Source: Clostridia bacterium (GTDB lineage: Bacteria; Bacillota; Clostridia; Oscillospirales; Acutalibacteraceae). From it: DNA of 64,000 bases. The translations under genes were made by a program, and so were the position numbers. Under the pieces are notes generated by a model, which saw nothing but the letters and a program-made list of their open reading frames with translations, was not told where the DNA came from and made no database searches. Position 1 is the stretch's first letter; every line of letters begins with the position of its first letter. This document shows positions 9,008-17,928 of the stretch, piece after piece. The stretch lies in assembly GCA_017618135.1 (NCBI GenBank), contig JAFZUV010000018.1, forward strand, positions 62,001-126,000. Reading direction: 5' to 3'.

Positions 9008-9823
9008 ATGTTGACAACTAAAGATGTTAGGGAAATTACCTTTTCAAAGCAGGTAAACGGTTATCGCCGCGAGGAAGTCGATGTTTTTCTTGATAAAGTT
9101 GAGGCGGATTATGAAAACTATGAACGCACCGTCCGTGAGATGAATGCAAAGATTCATGAGCTTGAAACTCAGCTTAACGAGAGCAAATCTTCCGAAGGCA
9201 GTATTCAAAGCGTGCTTTTGCAGGCGCAAAAACTTGCGGATAATATAGTTGCAGAGGCAAAGGAAAAGAGCGCGGCTATAATAGAAGATGCAAAAATCAG
9301 TCTTGAAAGCTTTAAAGCTCGGGAAAAGGAACTTTCCGGGGCGTTTGATAAAAAAGCCGAAGAGCGCAATAAGGCTGCTCGCGAGGCACTTGATAAGATA
9401 CTCGAAACAGCGAAAGAAAACAGGGACAGAATATCTGAGGTCACTCAAAAAACAATCGAGAAGCAAACCACGCTTTATAACCGCTTAAAACTTGAAACCG
9501 CCGCGTTTAAGGCTGAAATAATGGATAAGTATAAAAAGCAGCTTGAGCTTATCACCAAAATTCCCGAGAGTATTCCCGTAAGTCCTGAGGAAATAGCCGC
9601 GGCTGTCGATCTTAATGTTAATGACCTTTCGGATAAAGAGGAGTTTTTAAAAGGACTCGAAGAAAGCTCTGTGGCGAAAGCGCAACCGGATGAATCAGAC
9701 GACGAATACGGTTTTTTTGATGATGTTATAGGACGTGAAAAGGAAACAACTGATGATTCTACCGGATTTGTGATAAACACAGTAAGTGATGACGACGAAG
9801 AAGAACAACAACAATCGGAGTGA
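9008..9823 (+). CDS. divIVA: DivIVA-family coiled-coil protein
   Basis: I chose the ATG at 9008 because ggagg (8997-9001) precedes it and the next residues (MLTTKDVREITFSKQVNGYRREEVDVFLDKV) are the canonical DivIVA N-terminal membrane-curvature motif. An in-frame upstream extension inside ylmH is not credible. The 271-aa protein then forms a long coiled coil (about 30-215) and ends in a very acidic tail (DDDEEEQQQ). It marks negatively curved membrane at poles and septa and helps division-site placement. Confidence 0.93.
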   Translation: MLTTKDVREITFSKQVNGYRREEVDVFLDKVEADYENYERTVREMNAKIHELETQLNESKSSEGSIQSVLLQAQKLADNIVAEAKEKSAAIIEDAKISLESFKAREKELSGAFDKKAEERNKAAREALDKILETAKENRDRISEVTQKTIEKQTTLYNRLKLETAAFKAEIMDKYKKQLELITKIPESIPVSPEEIAAAVDLNVNDLSDKEEFLKGLEESSVAKAQPDESDDEYGFFDDVIGREKETTDDSTGFVINTVSDDDEEEQQQSE

Positions 9824-9829
9824 TAAAAG

Positions 9830-10339
9830 GTGGCAGTATATATTTTTGCGGCTTTGATAGGCGTAGGTATAGTAGCTCTCGATCAGTACACTAAGTACTT
9901 TATTGCGGCTAATTATACTTTGGCACAGTCGTATGTGTTTATACCAAAACTGATAGATATAACCTATGTAAAAAACACTGGTGCCGCATGGGGAATGCTC
10001 AGTGACCGAACATGGTTGCTTATAAGTGTGACCACGCTGGTTATGCTTATTTGCATTTCTTTAATTGTTAAGTACGGCACGAGAAACAAGTTGCTTTTTT
10101 GGGCTATGATTCTTGTGCTTTCCGGCGGTGTCGGCAATATGATTGACAGGATTTTCAGAGGCGGTGCGGTAGTGGATTTTCTGCACTTTACATTCTGGCC
10201 TCAATTCCCTGTGTTCAATATTGCCGATTGCGCCATCGTTGTCGGCGGTGGATTGCTGGTGCTTTATTTCCTTGTTGATTTGTTGCGTGAAGCAAAGAGC
10301 AAGAGCTTAAGCCGGGCTTTCAACAATGATAAAGAATGA
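9830..10339 (+). CDS. lspA: Lipoprotein signal peptidase
   Basis: 169 aa with a GTG start at 9830 preceded by aaaagg. Four hydrophobic segments are predicted. The type II signal peptidase signatures are visible: DQYTKYF near the N-terminus, NTGAAWGML, and the two catalytic Asp regions GNMIDRIFRGGAVVDF and FNIADCAIVVGG. It removes signal peptides ahead of the lipidated cysteine of prolipoproteins in the membrane. rluD overlaps its end by 4 nt, the usual lspA-rluD pair. Confidence 0.97.
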   Translation: MAVYIFAALIGVGIVALDQYTKYFIAANYTLAQSYVFIPKLIDITYVKNTGAAWGMLSDRTWLLISVTTLVMLICISLIVKYGTRNKLLFWAMILVLSGGVGNMIDRIFRGGAVVDFLHFTFWPQFPVFNIADCAIVVGGGLLVLYFLVDLLREAKSKSLSRAFNNDKE

Positions 10340-11256
10340 GTACTGTTACATATATTTTTTCCGAAACCGGAAACATAAGACTTGATGTTTTTGTGGCGTT
10401 CTCTTCAAAAATAAGCCGTTCGCGTGCCGCCGCACTCATTAAAAACGGAGATGTAAGCGTAAACGGCAATAAGGTGGCTAAGAGCGTAAAGCTGAGCAAA
10501 GGCGATGTTGTAAGCGTATATATTCCGGCGGCTGAGCCTTATAGAGTAAAGCCGCAGAATATTCCTTTGGATATTATTTATGAGGATGAGGACCTTTTGG
10601 TTGTGAATAAGCCTAAAGGTATGGTTGTGCATCCCGCCGCGGGAAATTATGAAAACACCCTTGTAAATGCTGTTTTATATCACTGTGGAGACAGTCTTTC
10701 GGGTATCGGCGGCGTTTTGCGCCCCGGAATTCTTCATAGAATAGACAAAGATACCAGCGGCCTTTTGCTTGTCGCGAAAAATGACGATGCGCATAATAGC
10801 TTGGCGTCTCAGATTAAAAAGCATAGTCTTACAAGAGAATACGAGGCGGTCGTTTACGGTAATATAAAAAGTGACAGCGGCAAAATTGATGCCCCCATAG
10901 GCAGGCATCCGATTAAGCGTAAGCAAATGGCTGTCACCAATAAAAACTCAAAAAATGCGGTAACTTATTACACGGTGCTTGAGCGTTTCGGAGACTTTAC
11001 CCATATAAGGTGTCGCCTTGAAACAGGCAGAACGCATCAGATAAGAGTGCATATGTCATATATTGGTCATCCTTTGGCGGGAGACGGGGTCTACGGACCT
11101 AAAAAGGTAATAAAGAGTTTAAGCGGGCAGTGCCTCCATGCAAAGAGGATAGGATTTATTCATCCGAACACGGGTGAATATTTGGAGTTTGATAGTGAAC
11201 TGCCGGATTATTTTGTAAATTTTTTGGAGGTTTGCCGCAGAAATGGGAATATTTGA
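10336..11256 (+). CDS. rluD: RluD-like 23S rRNA pseudouridine synthase
   Basis: 306 aa. An N-terminal S4 domain (about residues 12-75, DVFVAFSSKISRSRAAALIKNGDVSVNG) precedes an RluA-family catalytic domain. The catalytic aspartate lies in HRIDKDTSGLLLVAK (about residues 134-148), and RTHQIRVHMSYIGHPLAGDGVYG is the conserved C-terminal signature. It is predicted to isomerise uridines in 23S rRNA; the exact positions cannot be deduced. It is coupled to lspA by ATGA and overlapped at its end by the HAD gene. Confidence 0.93.
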   Translation: MSTVTYIFSETGNIRLDVFVAFSSKISRSRAAALIKNGDVSVNGNKVAKSVKLSKGDVVSVYIPAAEPYRVKPQNIPLDIIYEDEDLLVVNKPKGMVVHPAAGNYENTLVNAVLYHCGDSLSGIGGVLRPGILHRIDKDTSGLLLVAKNDDAHNSLASQIKKHSLTREYEAVVYGNIKSDSGKIDAPIGRHPIKRKQMAVTNKNSKNAVTYYTVLERFGDFTHIRCRLETGRTHQIRVHMSYIGHPLAGDGVYGPKKVIKSLSGQCLHAKRIGFIHPNTGEYLEFDSELPDYFVNFLEVCRRNGNI

Positions 11257-12085
11257 AGGTTGCCTTTTAGCCTGCGATATTGACGGCACACTTCTTTTTG
11301 GTAATTTTATACCTCAAAGGAATATAGAAAAAATAGAGTATTTTGTCAGCGAAGGTGGTTTCTTTTCATTGTCTACCGGGCGAACTTCGGTAGCATTAAG
11401 TGATATAACATCAAAAATCGGATGTATATCGCCGTCAGTTCTCGCAAACGGCTCGGTAATATATGATTTTGACAGTTCGAGCGCAATAACTGAGAGAGTT
11501 CTCTCTGAAAAAGCTCTCAGTATGGTTGTCGAGGTTATTAACACACTTCATATTGGCGTAGAGATGCATACGGCAAGCGGGCTTTATGTGCCGTTGCGAA
11601 GCGCGGCAACTGATTTGCACGAGCAATATGAGAGTATGACGGCGATTTTTACCGATTTTAAAACAGCATCAAAGGACAATATCAACAAAGTAATATATTT
11701 TCTTGAAGACGAAAAACAGTATGAAATACTTTTAAAAATATCAGAAGCTTATTTGTGCGATTGTGTTTTTTACAAAACGAGCACTTATATAGGCGGTGTC
11801 AGGCAGAATTATTTTGAGCAACTGCCTAAGGATGTATCAAAAGCCGGTGCACTCTCCGAGATTTGCAAAATTTTTCATATAAAAAAAGGCGGATTTTTTG
11901 CAATAGGAGATTATTATAACGATGTTGAGATGCTGCGCCGTGCGGATATAAGCGCGGTACCTTGCGAATCGCCTGATGATGTAAAAAACGAGGCGACGGT
12001 TACAGTAGGGTCTGTACAAACCGGCGCGGTGGCAGATTTTATAGAATATTTGGAGGAGATTTTTAAGAATGGACAAGCAAACTAA
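11243..12085 (+). CDS. HAD-superfamily Cof-type phosphatase
   Basis: 280 aa of the Cof/IIB HAD hydrolase family. Motif I is [10 protein letters not shown] (residues 11-20) with the nucleophile and acid aspartates. Motif II is the Thr in LSTGR, motif III is a Lys in the C-terminal half, and motif IV is [15 protein letters not shown] with its metal-binding aspartates. The C2 cap domain lies between about residues 85 and 190. Relatives dephosphorylate sugar phosphates or flavin/PLP phosphates; the substrate is not deducible. It overlaps rluD by 14 nt; the nearest ribosome binding site (ggagg) is slightly far, and the start is chosen from the family N-terminus. Confidence 0.88.
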   Translation: MGIFEGCLLACDIDGTLLFGNFIPQRNIEKIEYFVSEGGFFSLSTGRTSVALSDITSKIGCISPSVLANGSVIYDFDSSSAITERVLSEKALSMVVEVINTLHIGVEMHTASGLYVPLRSAATDLHEQYESMTAIFTDFKTASKDNINKVIYFLEDEKQYEILLKISEAYLCDCVFYKTSTYIGGVRQNYFEQLPKDVSKAGALSEICKIFHIKKGGFFAIGDYYNDVEMLRRADISAVPCESPDDVKNEATVTVGSVQTGAVADFIEYLEEIFKNGQAN

Positions 12086-12902
12086 ATTAAGTCTTGAAAA
12101 GACGGCGTGTAAAGTCAGATTGGATATTATTCACGGCGTCCATGCGGCTAAATCAGGTCACCCGGGTGGCTCGCTTTCCTGCGCGGATATAATCACTTAT
12201 CTGTATTTCAAAGAAATGAATATAGACCCGAAGGAACCTAAAAAACCGGATAGAGACAGATTTGTTCTTTCAAAGGGTCATGCGGCGCCTGCGCTGTACG
12301 CAGTGCTTGCTGAGCGTGGGTTTTTCAGCCCGGATGAGTTATTCAACCTACGCCACATAGGTTCTTTTTTACAAGGACATCCCGATATGAATAAAACCCC
12401 CGGCGTTGATATGTCAACAGGTTCATTAGGTCAGGGGATTTCCGCGGCGGTGGGAATGGCGCTTTCCGGCAAACATTTTGGGGACGGGTTCAGAGTATAT
12501 ACCGTTCTCGGTGACGGCGAAATAGAAGAAGGTCAGGTTTGGGAAGCGGCGATGTTTGCTTCAAATAAAAAGCTTTCAAATCTTATCGCTTTTGTCGACC
12601 TTAACGGTTTGCAGATAGACGGTATGATTGACGAAGTAAATTCCGCCCGTCCCGTTGATAAAAAATTTGAGGCTTTCGGATGGGATACGATTGAAATAGA
12701 CGGTCATGATTTTGATGAAATAGAAGCGGCTGTGAAAAAAGCTAAAAAATCGGATAAGCCGGTCGCTGTAATTGCGAATACCGTAAAGGGCAAAGGTGTG
12801 TCATTTATGGAAAACGCAGTCGGCTGGCACGGAAAAGCTCCAAATGACGAACAGTATGAACAGGCGGTAAAAGAGCTTGAAACCGCGCTTGCGGCATTTT
12901 AA
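12069..12902 (+). CDS. Transketolase, N-terminal (TPP-binding) subunit
   Basis: 277 aa, corresponding to the N-terminal half of a one-chain transketolase. GHPGGSL lies near the N-terminus, [10 protein letters not shown] follows, and the TPP/Mg motif [32 protein letters not shown] is complete. It would transfer two-carbon ketol units between sugar phosphates together with the next gene product. Split transketolases are frequent in Clostridia and archaea. The ATG overlaps the HAD gene by 17 nt and is preceded by ggaggag. Confidence 0.96.
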   Translation: MDKQTKLSLEKTACKVRLDIIHGVHAAKSGHPGGSLSCADIITYLYFKEMNIDPKEPKKPDRDRFVLSKGHAAPALYAVLAERGFFSPDELFNLRHIGSFLQGHPDMNKTPGVDMSTGSLGQGISAAVGMALSGKHFGDGFRVYTVLGDGEIEEGQVWEAAMFASNKKLSNLIAFVDLNGLQIDGMIDEVNSARPVDKKFEAFGWDTIEIDGHDFDEIEAAVKKAKKSDKPVAVIANTVKGKGVSFMENAVGWHGKAPNDEQYEQAVKELETALAAF

Positions 12903-12917
12903 GGGAGGGGAAAACAG

Positions 12918-13865
12918 ATGTCAGATGTGAAAACGGTTGCGACCCGTGTAGGTTACGGCGAAGCACTGGTTGAATTGGGAAATAAAAGAGATGATTTTAT
13001 AGTTATGGATGCTGACCTTGCCGCCGCAACTCAGACCGGCAAATTCAAAGATGCGTTTCCTGACAGGTTTTATAATTGCGGTATTGCCGAACAGAATATG
13101 ATGAGCATTGCCGCAGGTATTGCAGCAACAGGCAAGAGAGTATTTGTAAGCTCTTTTGCAATGTTTGCTTCGGGCAGAGCCTTCGAGCAGATAAGGAACT
13201 CTATTTGTTATCCAAAGCTTCCCGTAATAATAGGCGCTACTCACGGAGGAATATCGGTAGGCGAGGACGGAGCTACGCATCAATGCTTAGAGGATATCGC
13301 AATTATGCGAACCATACCCAATATGACCATAATAAACCCTGCTGATGCGATAGAAGCCAAAAAGGCGGTTTATGCCGCGATTAAGCATGACGGTCCCGTT
13401 TATATGCGCTTCGGCAGATATGCCGTACCGGTTATATTTGACGATAGCTACTATTTTAAAATCGGCAAGGCAAATATTTTGCGTGACGGTGAAGATGTCA
13501 CAATTATCGCCACGGGGCTTATGGTTGACGAAGCTATCAAGGCTTATGACATATTAAAAGGCGAAGGTATCAGCGCAAGAGTTATAAATATGGCTACGAT
13601 AAAACCGCTTGATAACGAAGCGGTGCTCGTCGCCGCTAAGGATACCGGCGCAATAGTTACCGCCGAGGAGCATTCTGTAATAGGCGGTCTTGGCAGTGCC
13701 GTATCTGAGCTTGTATGCGATAAAATACCGGTTCCTGTGGTAAAGCTCGGTGTTTACGATAAATTCGGCTTCTCAGGTCCTGCCGGCGACCTTCTTGATG
13801 CATTTGGGCTTCGCGCTTTGAACATAGCTGAAAAAGCAAAGGCGGCAATAGCGCTTAAAAAGTAA
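12918..13865 (+). CDS. Transketolase, C-terminal subunit
   Basis: 315 aa, containing the pyrimidine-binding domain (DADLAAATQTGKF, NCGIAEQNMMSIAAGIAATG; the Glu activates TPP) and the C-terminal regulatory domain of transketolase. It starts 15 nt after the N-terminal subunit behind gggaggggaaaac, so the two are an obligate pair feeding the non-oxidative pentose phosphate pathway. The combined length, about 590 aa, is slightly below the roughly 660 aa of fused enzymes. Confidence 0.96.
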   Translation: MSDVKTVATRVGYGEALVELGNKRDDFIVMDADLAAATQTGKFKDAFPDRFYNCGIAEQNMMSIAAGIAATGKRVFVSSFAMFASGRAFEQIRNSICYPKLPVIIGATHGGISVGEDGATHQCLEDIAIMRTIPNMTIINPADAIEAKKAVYAAIKHDGPVYMRFGRYAVPVIFDDSYYFKIGKANILRDGEDVTIIATGLMVDEAIKAYDILKGEGISARVINMATIKPLDNEAVLVAAKDTGAIVTAEEHSVIGGLGSAVSELVCDKIPVPVVKLGVYDKFGFSGPAGDLLDAFGLRALNIAEKAKAAIALKK

Positions 13866-13905
13866 TAAACTCTTGCATTTGCAAGGTGAAAAAGGAAGTA
13901 TTATA

Positions 13906-14478
13906 ATGAAAAAAGAAGTAATGGTTGAAGTATCCGCGAGGCATGTCCATGTTACAAAAGAAACATTAGAAATTCTTTTTGGCAAGGGACATGAACTCAC
14001 GAACAAAAAAGATTTATCTCAACCCGGACAGTTTGCTTGTGAGGAGAAGGTTACTATAGTCGGTGAAAAAGGCTCGCTTAAGGCGTCTATTTTAGGCCCC
14101 TGTCGCCCTGCTGACCAGGTTGAATTATCTCTTACCGACGCGCGTACAATAGGTGCCGCGGCGCCCATCCGTGAGTCGGGGGATGTTGAAGGTTCAGGCG
14201 TATGTAAGCTTGTGGGTCCTTGCGGAGAGGTTGAGCTTAAAGAGGGTGTAATAGCTGCTAAAAGACATATTCACGCAACGCCCGCTGATGCTGAAAAATA
14301 CGGTCTTAGTGATAAACAAATAGTCAGCGTTAAAATCCCCACAGAGGGCAGAGCCCTGATTTTTGATGATGTAGTAGTAAGGGTAAGCAAAAATTATGCG
14401 CTTGCTATGCATATTGATACCGATGAATCAAACGCGGCTGCCATTAAAGGCAATGTAACGGGTGAAATACTTGCCTGA
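13906..14478 (+). CDS. pduL: PduL-type phosphate acetyltransferase
   Basis: 190 aa from the ATG at 13906, chosen because ggaag and a spacer precede it and MKKEVMVEVSARHVHVT is the typical PduL N-terminus. PduL interconverts acyl-CoA and acyl phosphate. The metal-binding histidines are seen in SARHVHV (first barrel) and AKRHIHATPADAEKYG (second barrel). No N-terminal encapsulation peptide and no microcompartment genes are visible, so it is probably a cytosolic acetate-pathway enzyme. hemW overlaps its end by 17 nt. Confidence 0.93.
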   Translation: MKKEVMVEVSARHVHVTKETLEILFGKGHELTNKKDLSQPGQFACEEKVTIVGEKGSLKASILGPCRPADQVELSLTDARTIGAAAPIRESGDVEGSGVCKLVGPCGEVELKEGVIAAKRHIHATPADAEKYGLSDKQIVSVKIPTEGRALIFDDVVVRVSKNYALAMHIDTDESNAAAIKGNVTGEILA

Positions 14479-15556
14479 CAATATAGGGCTTTATATTCAC
14501 ATACCTTTTTGCCAGAAGAAATGCTTTTACTGCGATTTTTACTCTGTGTGTTTAAACAAAAGTGTATATCGCGACTACCTTGACGCGTTGATAAATCAAA
14601 TAACCTCTTGGAGTGGTAAAATAGACAGTACGGTCGATACCGTATACATAGGCGGCGGAACCCCCTCGCTTTTAAGGGACGATATATTGCCGTTGATGTC
14701 GGCTGTCAAAACAAATTTTCTCGTCTCATCGGACGCGGAAATAACAGTGGAGTGCAATCCGAATCTTGATTTAAGCTTTCTTGAATACGCAAAAAAATCC
14801 GGTGTAAACCGGTTATCAATAGGTGTTCAGGCAGGTTCTGACAGTCGTCTTATGTCGCTTGGCAGAACTCATACAACCGCTGATGCCCGAAGGGTGGTTG
14901 AGGCTGCAAGAAAACAGGGATTTGATAATATATCCTGCGATTTGATGATCGCTCTGCCCGAAAGCGACATTTATACCCTGATGCAAGACATTGACTTTAT
15001 CTGTGGACTTTCTCCCGATCACATATCGGCTTATATGCTTAAAATTGAAGAGAAAACCGCGTTTTACAGGTTGAGAAACGATATAAAACTGCCGGACGAT
15101 GATAGTGCCGCCGGGCAGTATCTTACGGTTTGTGATTCTCTTGAAAATCTCGGCTTTGAGCACTACGAAATCTCAAGTTTTGCGAGGCAAAACAAAAAGA
15201 GCCGCCATAATCTCAAATATTGGCGGTGTGAGGAGTATTTGGGGATCGGTCCGTCGGCACATTCTTTTATAGGCGGTAAGCGTTTCTTTTATCCGCGTGA
15301 TATAAAGGCGTTTATCAGAGGAAACGAGCCGACTTTTGATTGTGAGGGCGGTAGCCGACAGGAAAAAATTATACTCCGCTTGCGATTGTCTGAAGGGGTC
15401 GAAATCAAAGATTTCGGTTACGATATTTCATACAAGGCGGAAAAGCTTAAATCGGCAGGACTTGTAAATATTTCCGGTGATAAAATCTCGCTTACCGATA
15501 AAGGTATGCTGGTTTCAAACAGTATAATTACGGAGTTGCTATATGAAGACATTTAA
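14462..15556 (+). CDS. hemW: HemW-like radical SAM protein
   Basis: 364 aa with a GTG start. The radical SAM cluster motif CQKKCFYCDF (CxxxCxxC) lies about 17 residues from the start, with GGGTPSLL for SAM binding and a C-terminal HemN-like domain (NLKYWRCEEYLGIGPSAHSF). HemW proteins bind heme and are thought to act as heme chaperones; many are mis-annotated as oxygen-independent coproporphyrinogen oxidase. The start overlaps pduL by 17 nt, implying co-expression. Confidence 0.92.
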   Translation: MKYLPDNIGLYIHIPFCQKKCFYCDFYSVCLNKSVYRDYLDALINQITSWSGKIDSTVDTVYIGGGTPSLLRDDILPLMSAVKTNFLVSSDAEITVECNPNLDLSFLEYAKKSGVNRLSIGVQAGSDSRLMSLGRTHTTADARRVVEAARKQGFDNISCDLMIALPESDIYTLMQDIDFICGLSPDHISAYMLKIEEKTAFYRLRNDIKLPDDDSAAGQYLTVCDSLENLGFEHYEISSFARQNKKSRHNLKYWRCEEYLGIGPSAHSFIGGKRFFYPRDIKAFIRGNEPTFDCEGGSRQEKIILRLRLSEGVEIKDFGYDISYKAEKLKSAGLVNISGDKISLTDKGMLVSNSIITELLYEDI

Positions 15557-16148
15557 AATTCACTTTATACGCCACGGTATTACCGAGGCAAACTTAAAAG
15601 GTCAGTATGTAGGCAACCGGACCGATTTGCCGCTTTGTTATAGCGGTGTCGACGAGCTTAGAGCTTTAAGGGATACTATTGATTATCCTGATGTTCAGCG
15701 CCTTTATGTTTCTCCTATGCTAAGGTGTAAACAGACGGCGGACATTATATATCCCGATAATGATTATACCGTTATCGATGAGTTTGCGGAGTATGACTTT
15801 GGCAGCTTTGAAGGCAAGACGGCGCATGAGCTTGAAAAAGACGAAAGCTTTGCACTTTGGACATCGGGCAAAATTCCGTCACCTCCGGGAGGCGAGACTA
15901 CCGAAAACTTTATCAAGCGTCTGGCTATGGGTCTTAGAAGAACTTTGGAAAATATGATGGAAAACGATGCGGATAATTCGGCGGTAATTATGCATGGCGG
16001 CGCGATTATGATGCTGCTTTCCTCTTGTGCCGTGCCGAGACGCCGCTCTGTGGAGTGGCAGTGTGACGCGGGTAGGGGCTTCAGTATTTGCGTAACTCCG
16101 TCGCTTTATCACTCAAGCGGAATAATTGAGGTATATGATATAGTATAG
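15543..16148 (+). CDS. Histidine phosphatase (phosphoglycerate mutase-like)
   Basis: 201 aa of the branch-1 histidine phosphatase family. The phosphohistidine motif is FIRHGITEANLKGQYVG (residues about 8-24). The second arginine is in SPMLRCKQTA, the acid Glu is in EYDFGSFEGKTAHEL, and the second His is in MHGGAIM. Relatives include CobC-type alpha-ribazole phosphatases and general sugar phosphatases; no cobamide genes are near, so the substrate is left open. It overlaps hemW by 14 nt. Confidence 0.88.
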   Translation: MKTFKIHFIRHGITEANLKGQYVGNRTDLPLCYSGVDELRALRDTIDYPDVQRLYVSPMLRCKQTADIIYPDNDYTVIDEFAEYDFGSFEGKTAHELEKDESFALWTSGKIPSPPGGETTENFIKRLAMGLRRTLENMMENDADNSAVIMHGGAIMMLLSSCAVPRRRSVEWQCDAGRGFSICVTPSLYHSSGIIEVYDIV

Positions 16149-16156
16149 GAGTTTTT

Positions 16157-16843
16157 ATGGTTAACATCGGTAACGATTGGGATAGCATACTTAAAGACGA
16201 GTTTTTAAAACCTTATTATAAAAGTTTGCGCGTTTTTTTAAAAAAGGAGTATTCCGCCTACCGCGTTTTTCCTGATATGTATGACATTTTCAATGCGCTT
16301 AAATATACATCTTTTGCCGATACAAAGGTAGTAATAATCGGGCAGGACCCGTATCACGGCGAAGGTCAGGCGCATGGTCTTTGCTTTTCGGTAAAGCCGG
16401 GAGTAGAGCCTCCGCCTTCGCTTAAAAATATTTTTTCCGAACTGAAAACCGATATTGGTATAAGCATTCCGGAGCATTACGGATACCTTGAGTCCTGGGC
16501 GAGGCAGGGCGTTCTAATGCTTAATTCTGTTCTTACGGTCAGGTCAGGTCAGGCGTTCAGTCATAAAGGCAAAGGCTGGGAGATGTTTACAGACAGAGTA
16601 ATTTCCGAGTTAAACAGAAAAGAAACACCGGTGGTGTTTCTTTTGTGGGGAGCCGCGGCGAAGGCTAAGGCGGAGCTTATTACCAACCGTAATCATATAA
16701 AGCTTACGGCGGCGCATCCGAGTCCGCTTTCCGCATATGGAGGGTTTTTCGGATGTCGTCATTTCTCAAGAGCAAATAAAATCCTGACCGATAGCGGACA
16801 GGAGCCTGTAGAGTGGTCTATAATGGGAAGAGCAAAGGAGTGA
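16157..16843 (+). CDS. ung: Uracil-DNA glycosylase
   Basis: 228 aa, the family length. It removes uracil from DNA at the first step of base excision repair. The catalytic water-activating loop GQDPYHGEGQAHGLCFSV (about residues 61-78) and the minor-groove loop HPSPLSAYGGFFGCRHFS (about 187-204) are intact, and the uracil-specificity Asn lies in the stretch MLNSVLTVR. An aggag ribosome binding site sits 5 nt before the ATG, and the gene is 8 nt from the preceding stop. Confidence 0.97.
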   Translation: MVNIGNDWDSILKDEFLKPYYKSLRVFLKKEYSAYRVFPDMYDIFNALKYTSFADTKVVIIGQDPYHGEGQAHGLCFSVKPGVEPPPSLKNIFSELKTDIGISIPEHYGYLESWARQGVLMLNSVLTVRSGQAFSHKGKGWEMFTDRVISELNRKETPVVFLLWGAAAKAKAELITNRNHIKLTAAHPSPLSAYGGFFGCRHFSRANKILTDSGQEPVEWSIMGRAKE

Positions 16844-16848
16844 ACAAT

Positions 16849-17121
16849 ATGAAATCAACAGGAATGATAAGATCGGTTGATAAAATGGGCAGGGTTGTGA
16901 TACCTAAAGAAATACGCGCTCAATTAGGCGTGGAAAATGATGTTGACAGCTTTGAAATCTATATGGAAGGCGATAATGTGGTTTTGCGTAAATATCAGCC
17001 CACATGTATATTCTGCAATAATATTGCTGATAGTGTTGAGCTTTCAGGCCACACGGTTTGTAAAGACTGCATTGAAAAGCTTAACGAATTGAAAAAAGAT
17101 TCCGAAGAAAGTTACGAATAG
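16849..17121 (+). CDS. AbrB-type transcriptional regulator with Cys-pair tail
   Basis: 90 aa from the ATG at 16849, chosen for the aaaggag ribosome binding site. The N-terminal swapped-hairpin AbrB/SpoVT domain (MKSTGMIRSVDKMGRVVIPKEIRAQL) spans residues 1-52. The C-terminal part has two cysteine pairs (CIFC..CKDC, about residues 58-77) that could bind zinc. It is probably a transition-state-type regulator. It lies 5 nt after ung and ends at a strong palindromic terminator shared with rex. Confidence 0.88.
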   Translation: MKSTGMIRSVDKMGRVVIPKEIRAQLGVENDVDSFEIYMEGDNVVLRKYQPTCIFCNNIADSVELSGHTVCKDCIEKLNELKKDSEESYE

Positions 17122-17153
17122 GATTAAAGCCGCTCATACGGGCGGCTTTAATC
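17122..17153. terminator. Bidirectional terminator between abrB-like gene and rex
   Basis: A perfect 12-bp stem (17122-17133 with 17142-17153) and an 8-nt loop lie between two convergent genes. A/T-rich outer stem bases give a U tract in both directions. It begins 1 nt after the abrB-like stop and ends 2 nt before the rex stop. Confidence 0.85.
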
Positions 17154-17155
17154 AT

Positions 17156-17794
17156 TTATGTATTTTCCTCATTGTGTAATCGGTAAGAAAGCGTCATAAG
17201 CCCGTCTTCAAAATGTACATTTTCGACTATGGATTCCGGGAAGTCAAGATAAATATCATAGGAGCTGAAATTCAAAAAACCTTTAATTCCAAGATTTAAC
17301 AACTGTTGAGCTATCGGCTTGGTAGCGGCTTTCGGTAAGCATAAAATTGCCGCTGCGGGACGGTTTTCTCTGCAAAACTCATCAAGCGTTGAAATATGCC
17401 TTACAGGTGAGTTCTTGACTATTTGACCTACCAGAGATTCCTTCTCATCAAATATACCGATAAGTGTAAAACCTTTAGATTCAAAATTTACATTTTTAAT
17501 TACGGCCCTCCCTATATTACCCACACCGATAAGTATGGCTGTTTGCGGACGGTCAATACCTAAAATATGTGCGATTTCTTGCTTGAGTATATCAATATTA
17601 TAACCATAGCCCTGCTGACCGAAACCGCCGAAACAGTTAAAATCCTGCCTTATCTGGCTGGCGGTAAGGTTCATGCGTTCCGCAAGTTGACGGGAGGATA
17701 TTTTCTTTATTCCTTCGTCCTGCAAATCACCCAAAAATCTGTAATAGCGCGGCATACGATTAATTACCAGTGATGATATAGCGCCTTTAATCAT
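17156..17794 (-). CDS. rex: Redox-sensing transcriptional repressor Rex
   Basis: 212 aa starting at the ATG complementary to 17792-17794, preceded by aggag; a longer in-frame N-terminus to 17896 lacks family support. The N-terminal winged helix (SSLVINRMPRYYRFLGDLQDEG, LTASQIRQDFNCFG) binds operators. The Rossmann domain carries GVGNIGRAV for NAD(H). Rex represses fermentative and NADH-reoxidising genes at high NAD+/NADH. It is divergent from the reverse rubrerythrin gene, about 134 bp apart; I see no clear Rex palindrome in that gap. Confidence 0.95.
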   Translation of the reverse strand: MIKGAISSLVINRMPRYYRFLGDLQDEGIKKISSRQLAERMNLTASQIRQDFNCFGGFGQQGYGYNIDILKQEIAHILGIDRPQTAILIGVGNIGRAVIKNVNFESKGFTLIGIFDEKESLVGQIVKNSPVRHISTLDEFCRENRPAAAILCLPKAATKPIAQQLLNLGIKGFLNFSSYDIYLDFPESIVENVHFEDGLMTLSYRLHNEENT

Positions 17795-17864
17795 AATAAT
17801 ACTCCTATACTCTTTATCACATATAATCTTAATATTCCGTGAGGTAAAAGTCAAGAAAAAATGC

Positions 17865-17893
17865 TTGACTTGCTTTTGCACAATCTGTATAAT
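17865..17893 (+). promoter_or_regulatory. Sigma-A promoter of the reverse rubrerythrin gene
   Basis: TTGACT (17865-17870), a 17-nt spacer, and a perfect TATAAT (17888-17893), 35 nt upstream of the start codon. The start has ggagg at 17916-17920. Confidence 0.85.
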
Positions 17894-17928
17894 CATTATG
17901 TAATACTACAGTTACGGAGGTCAAAATT

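Noticed and set aside
9044..9466. 140-codon minus-strand frame opposite divIVA
   Set aside because: Typical antisense frame of a coiled-coil gene; no ribosome binding site or homology.
17795..17928. Rex operator in the rex-rubrerythrin gap
   Set aside because: No TTGTTAA-N4-TTAACAA-like palindrome could be found; only the sigma-A promoter was seen.
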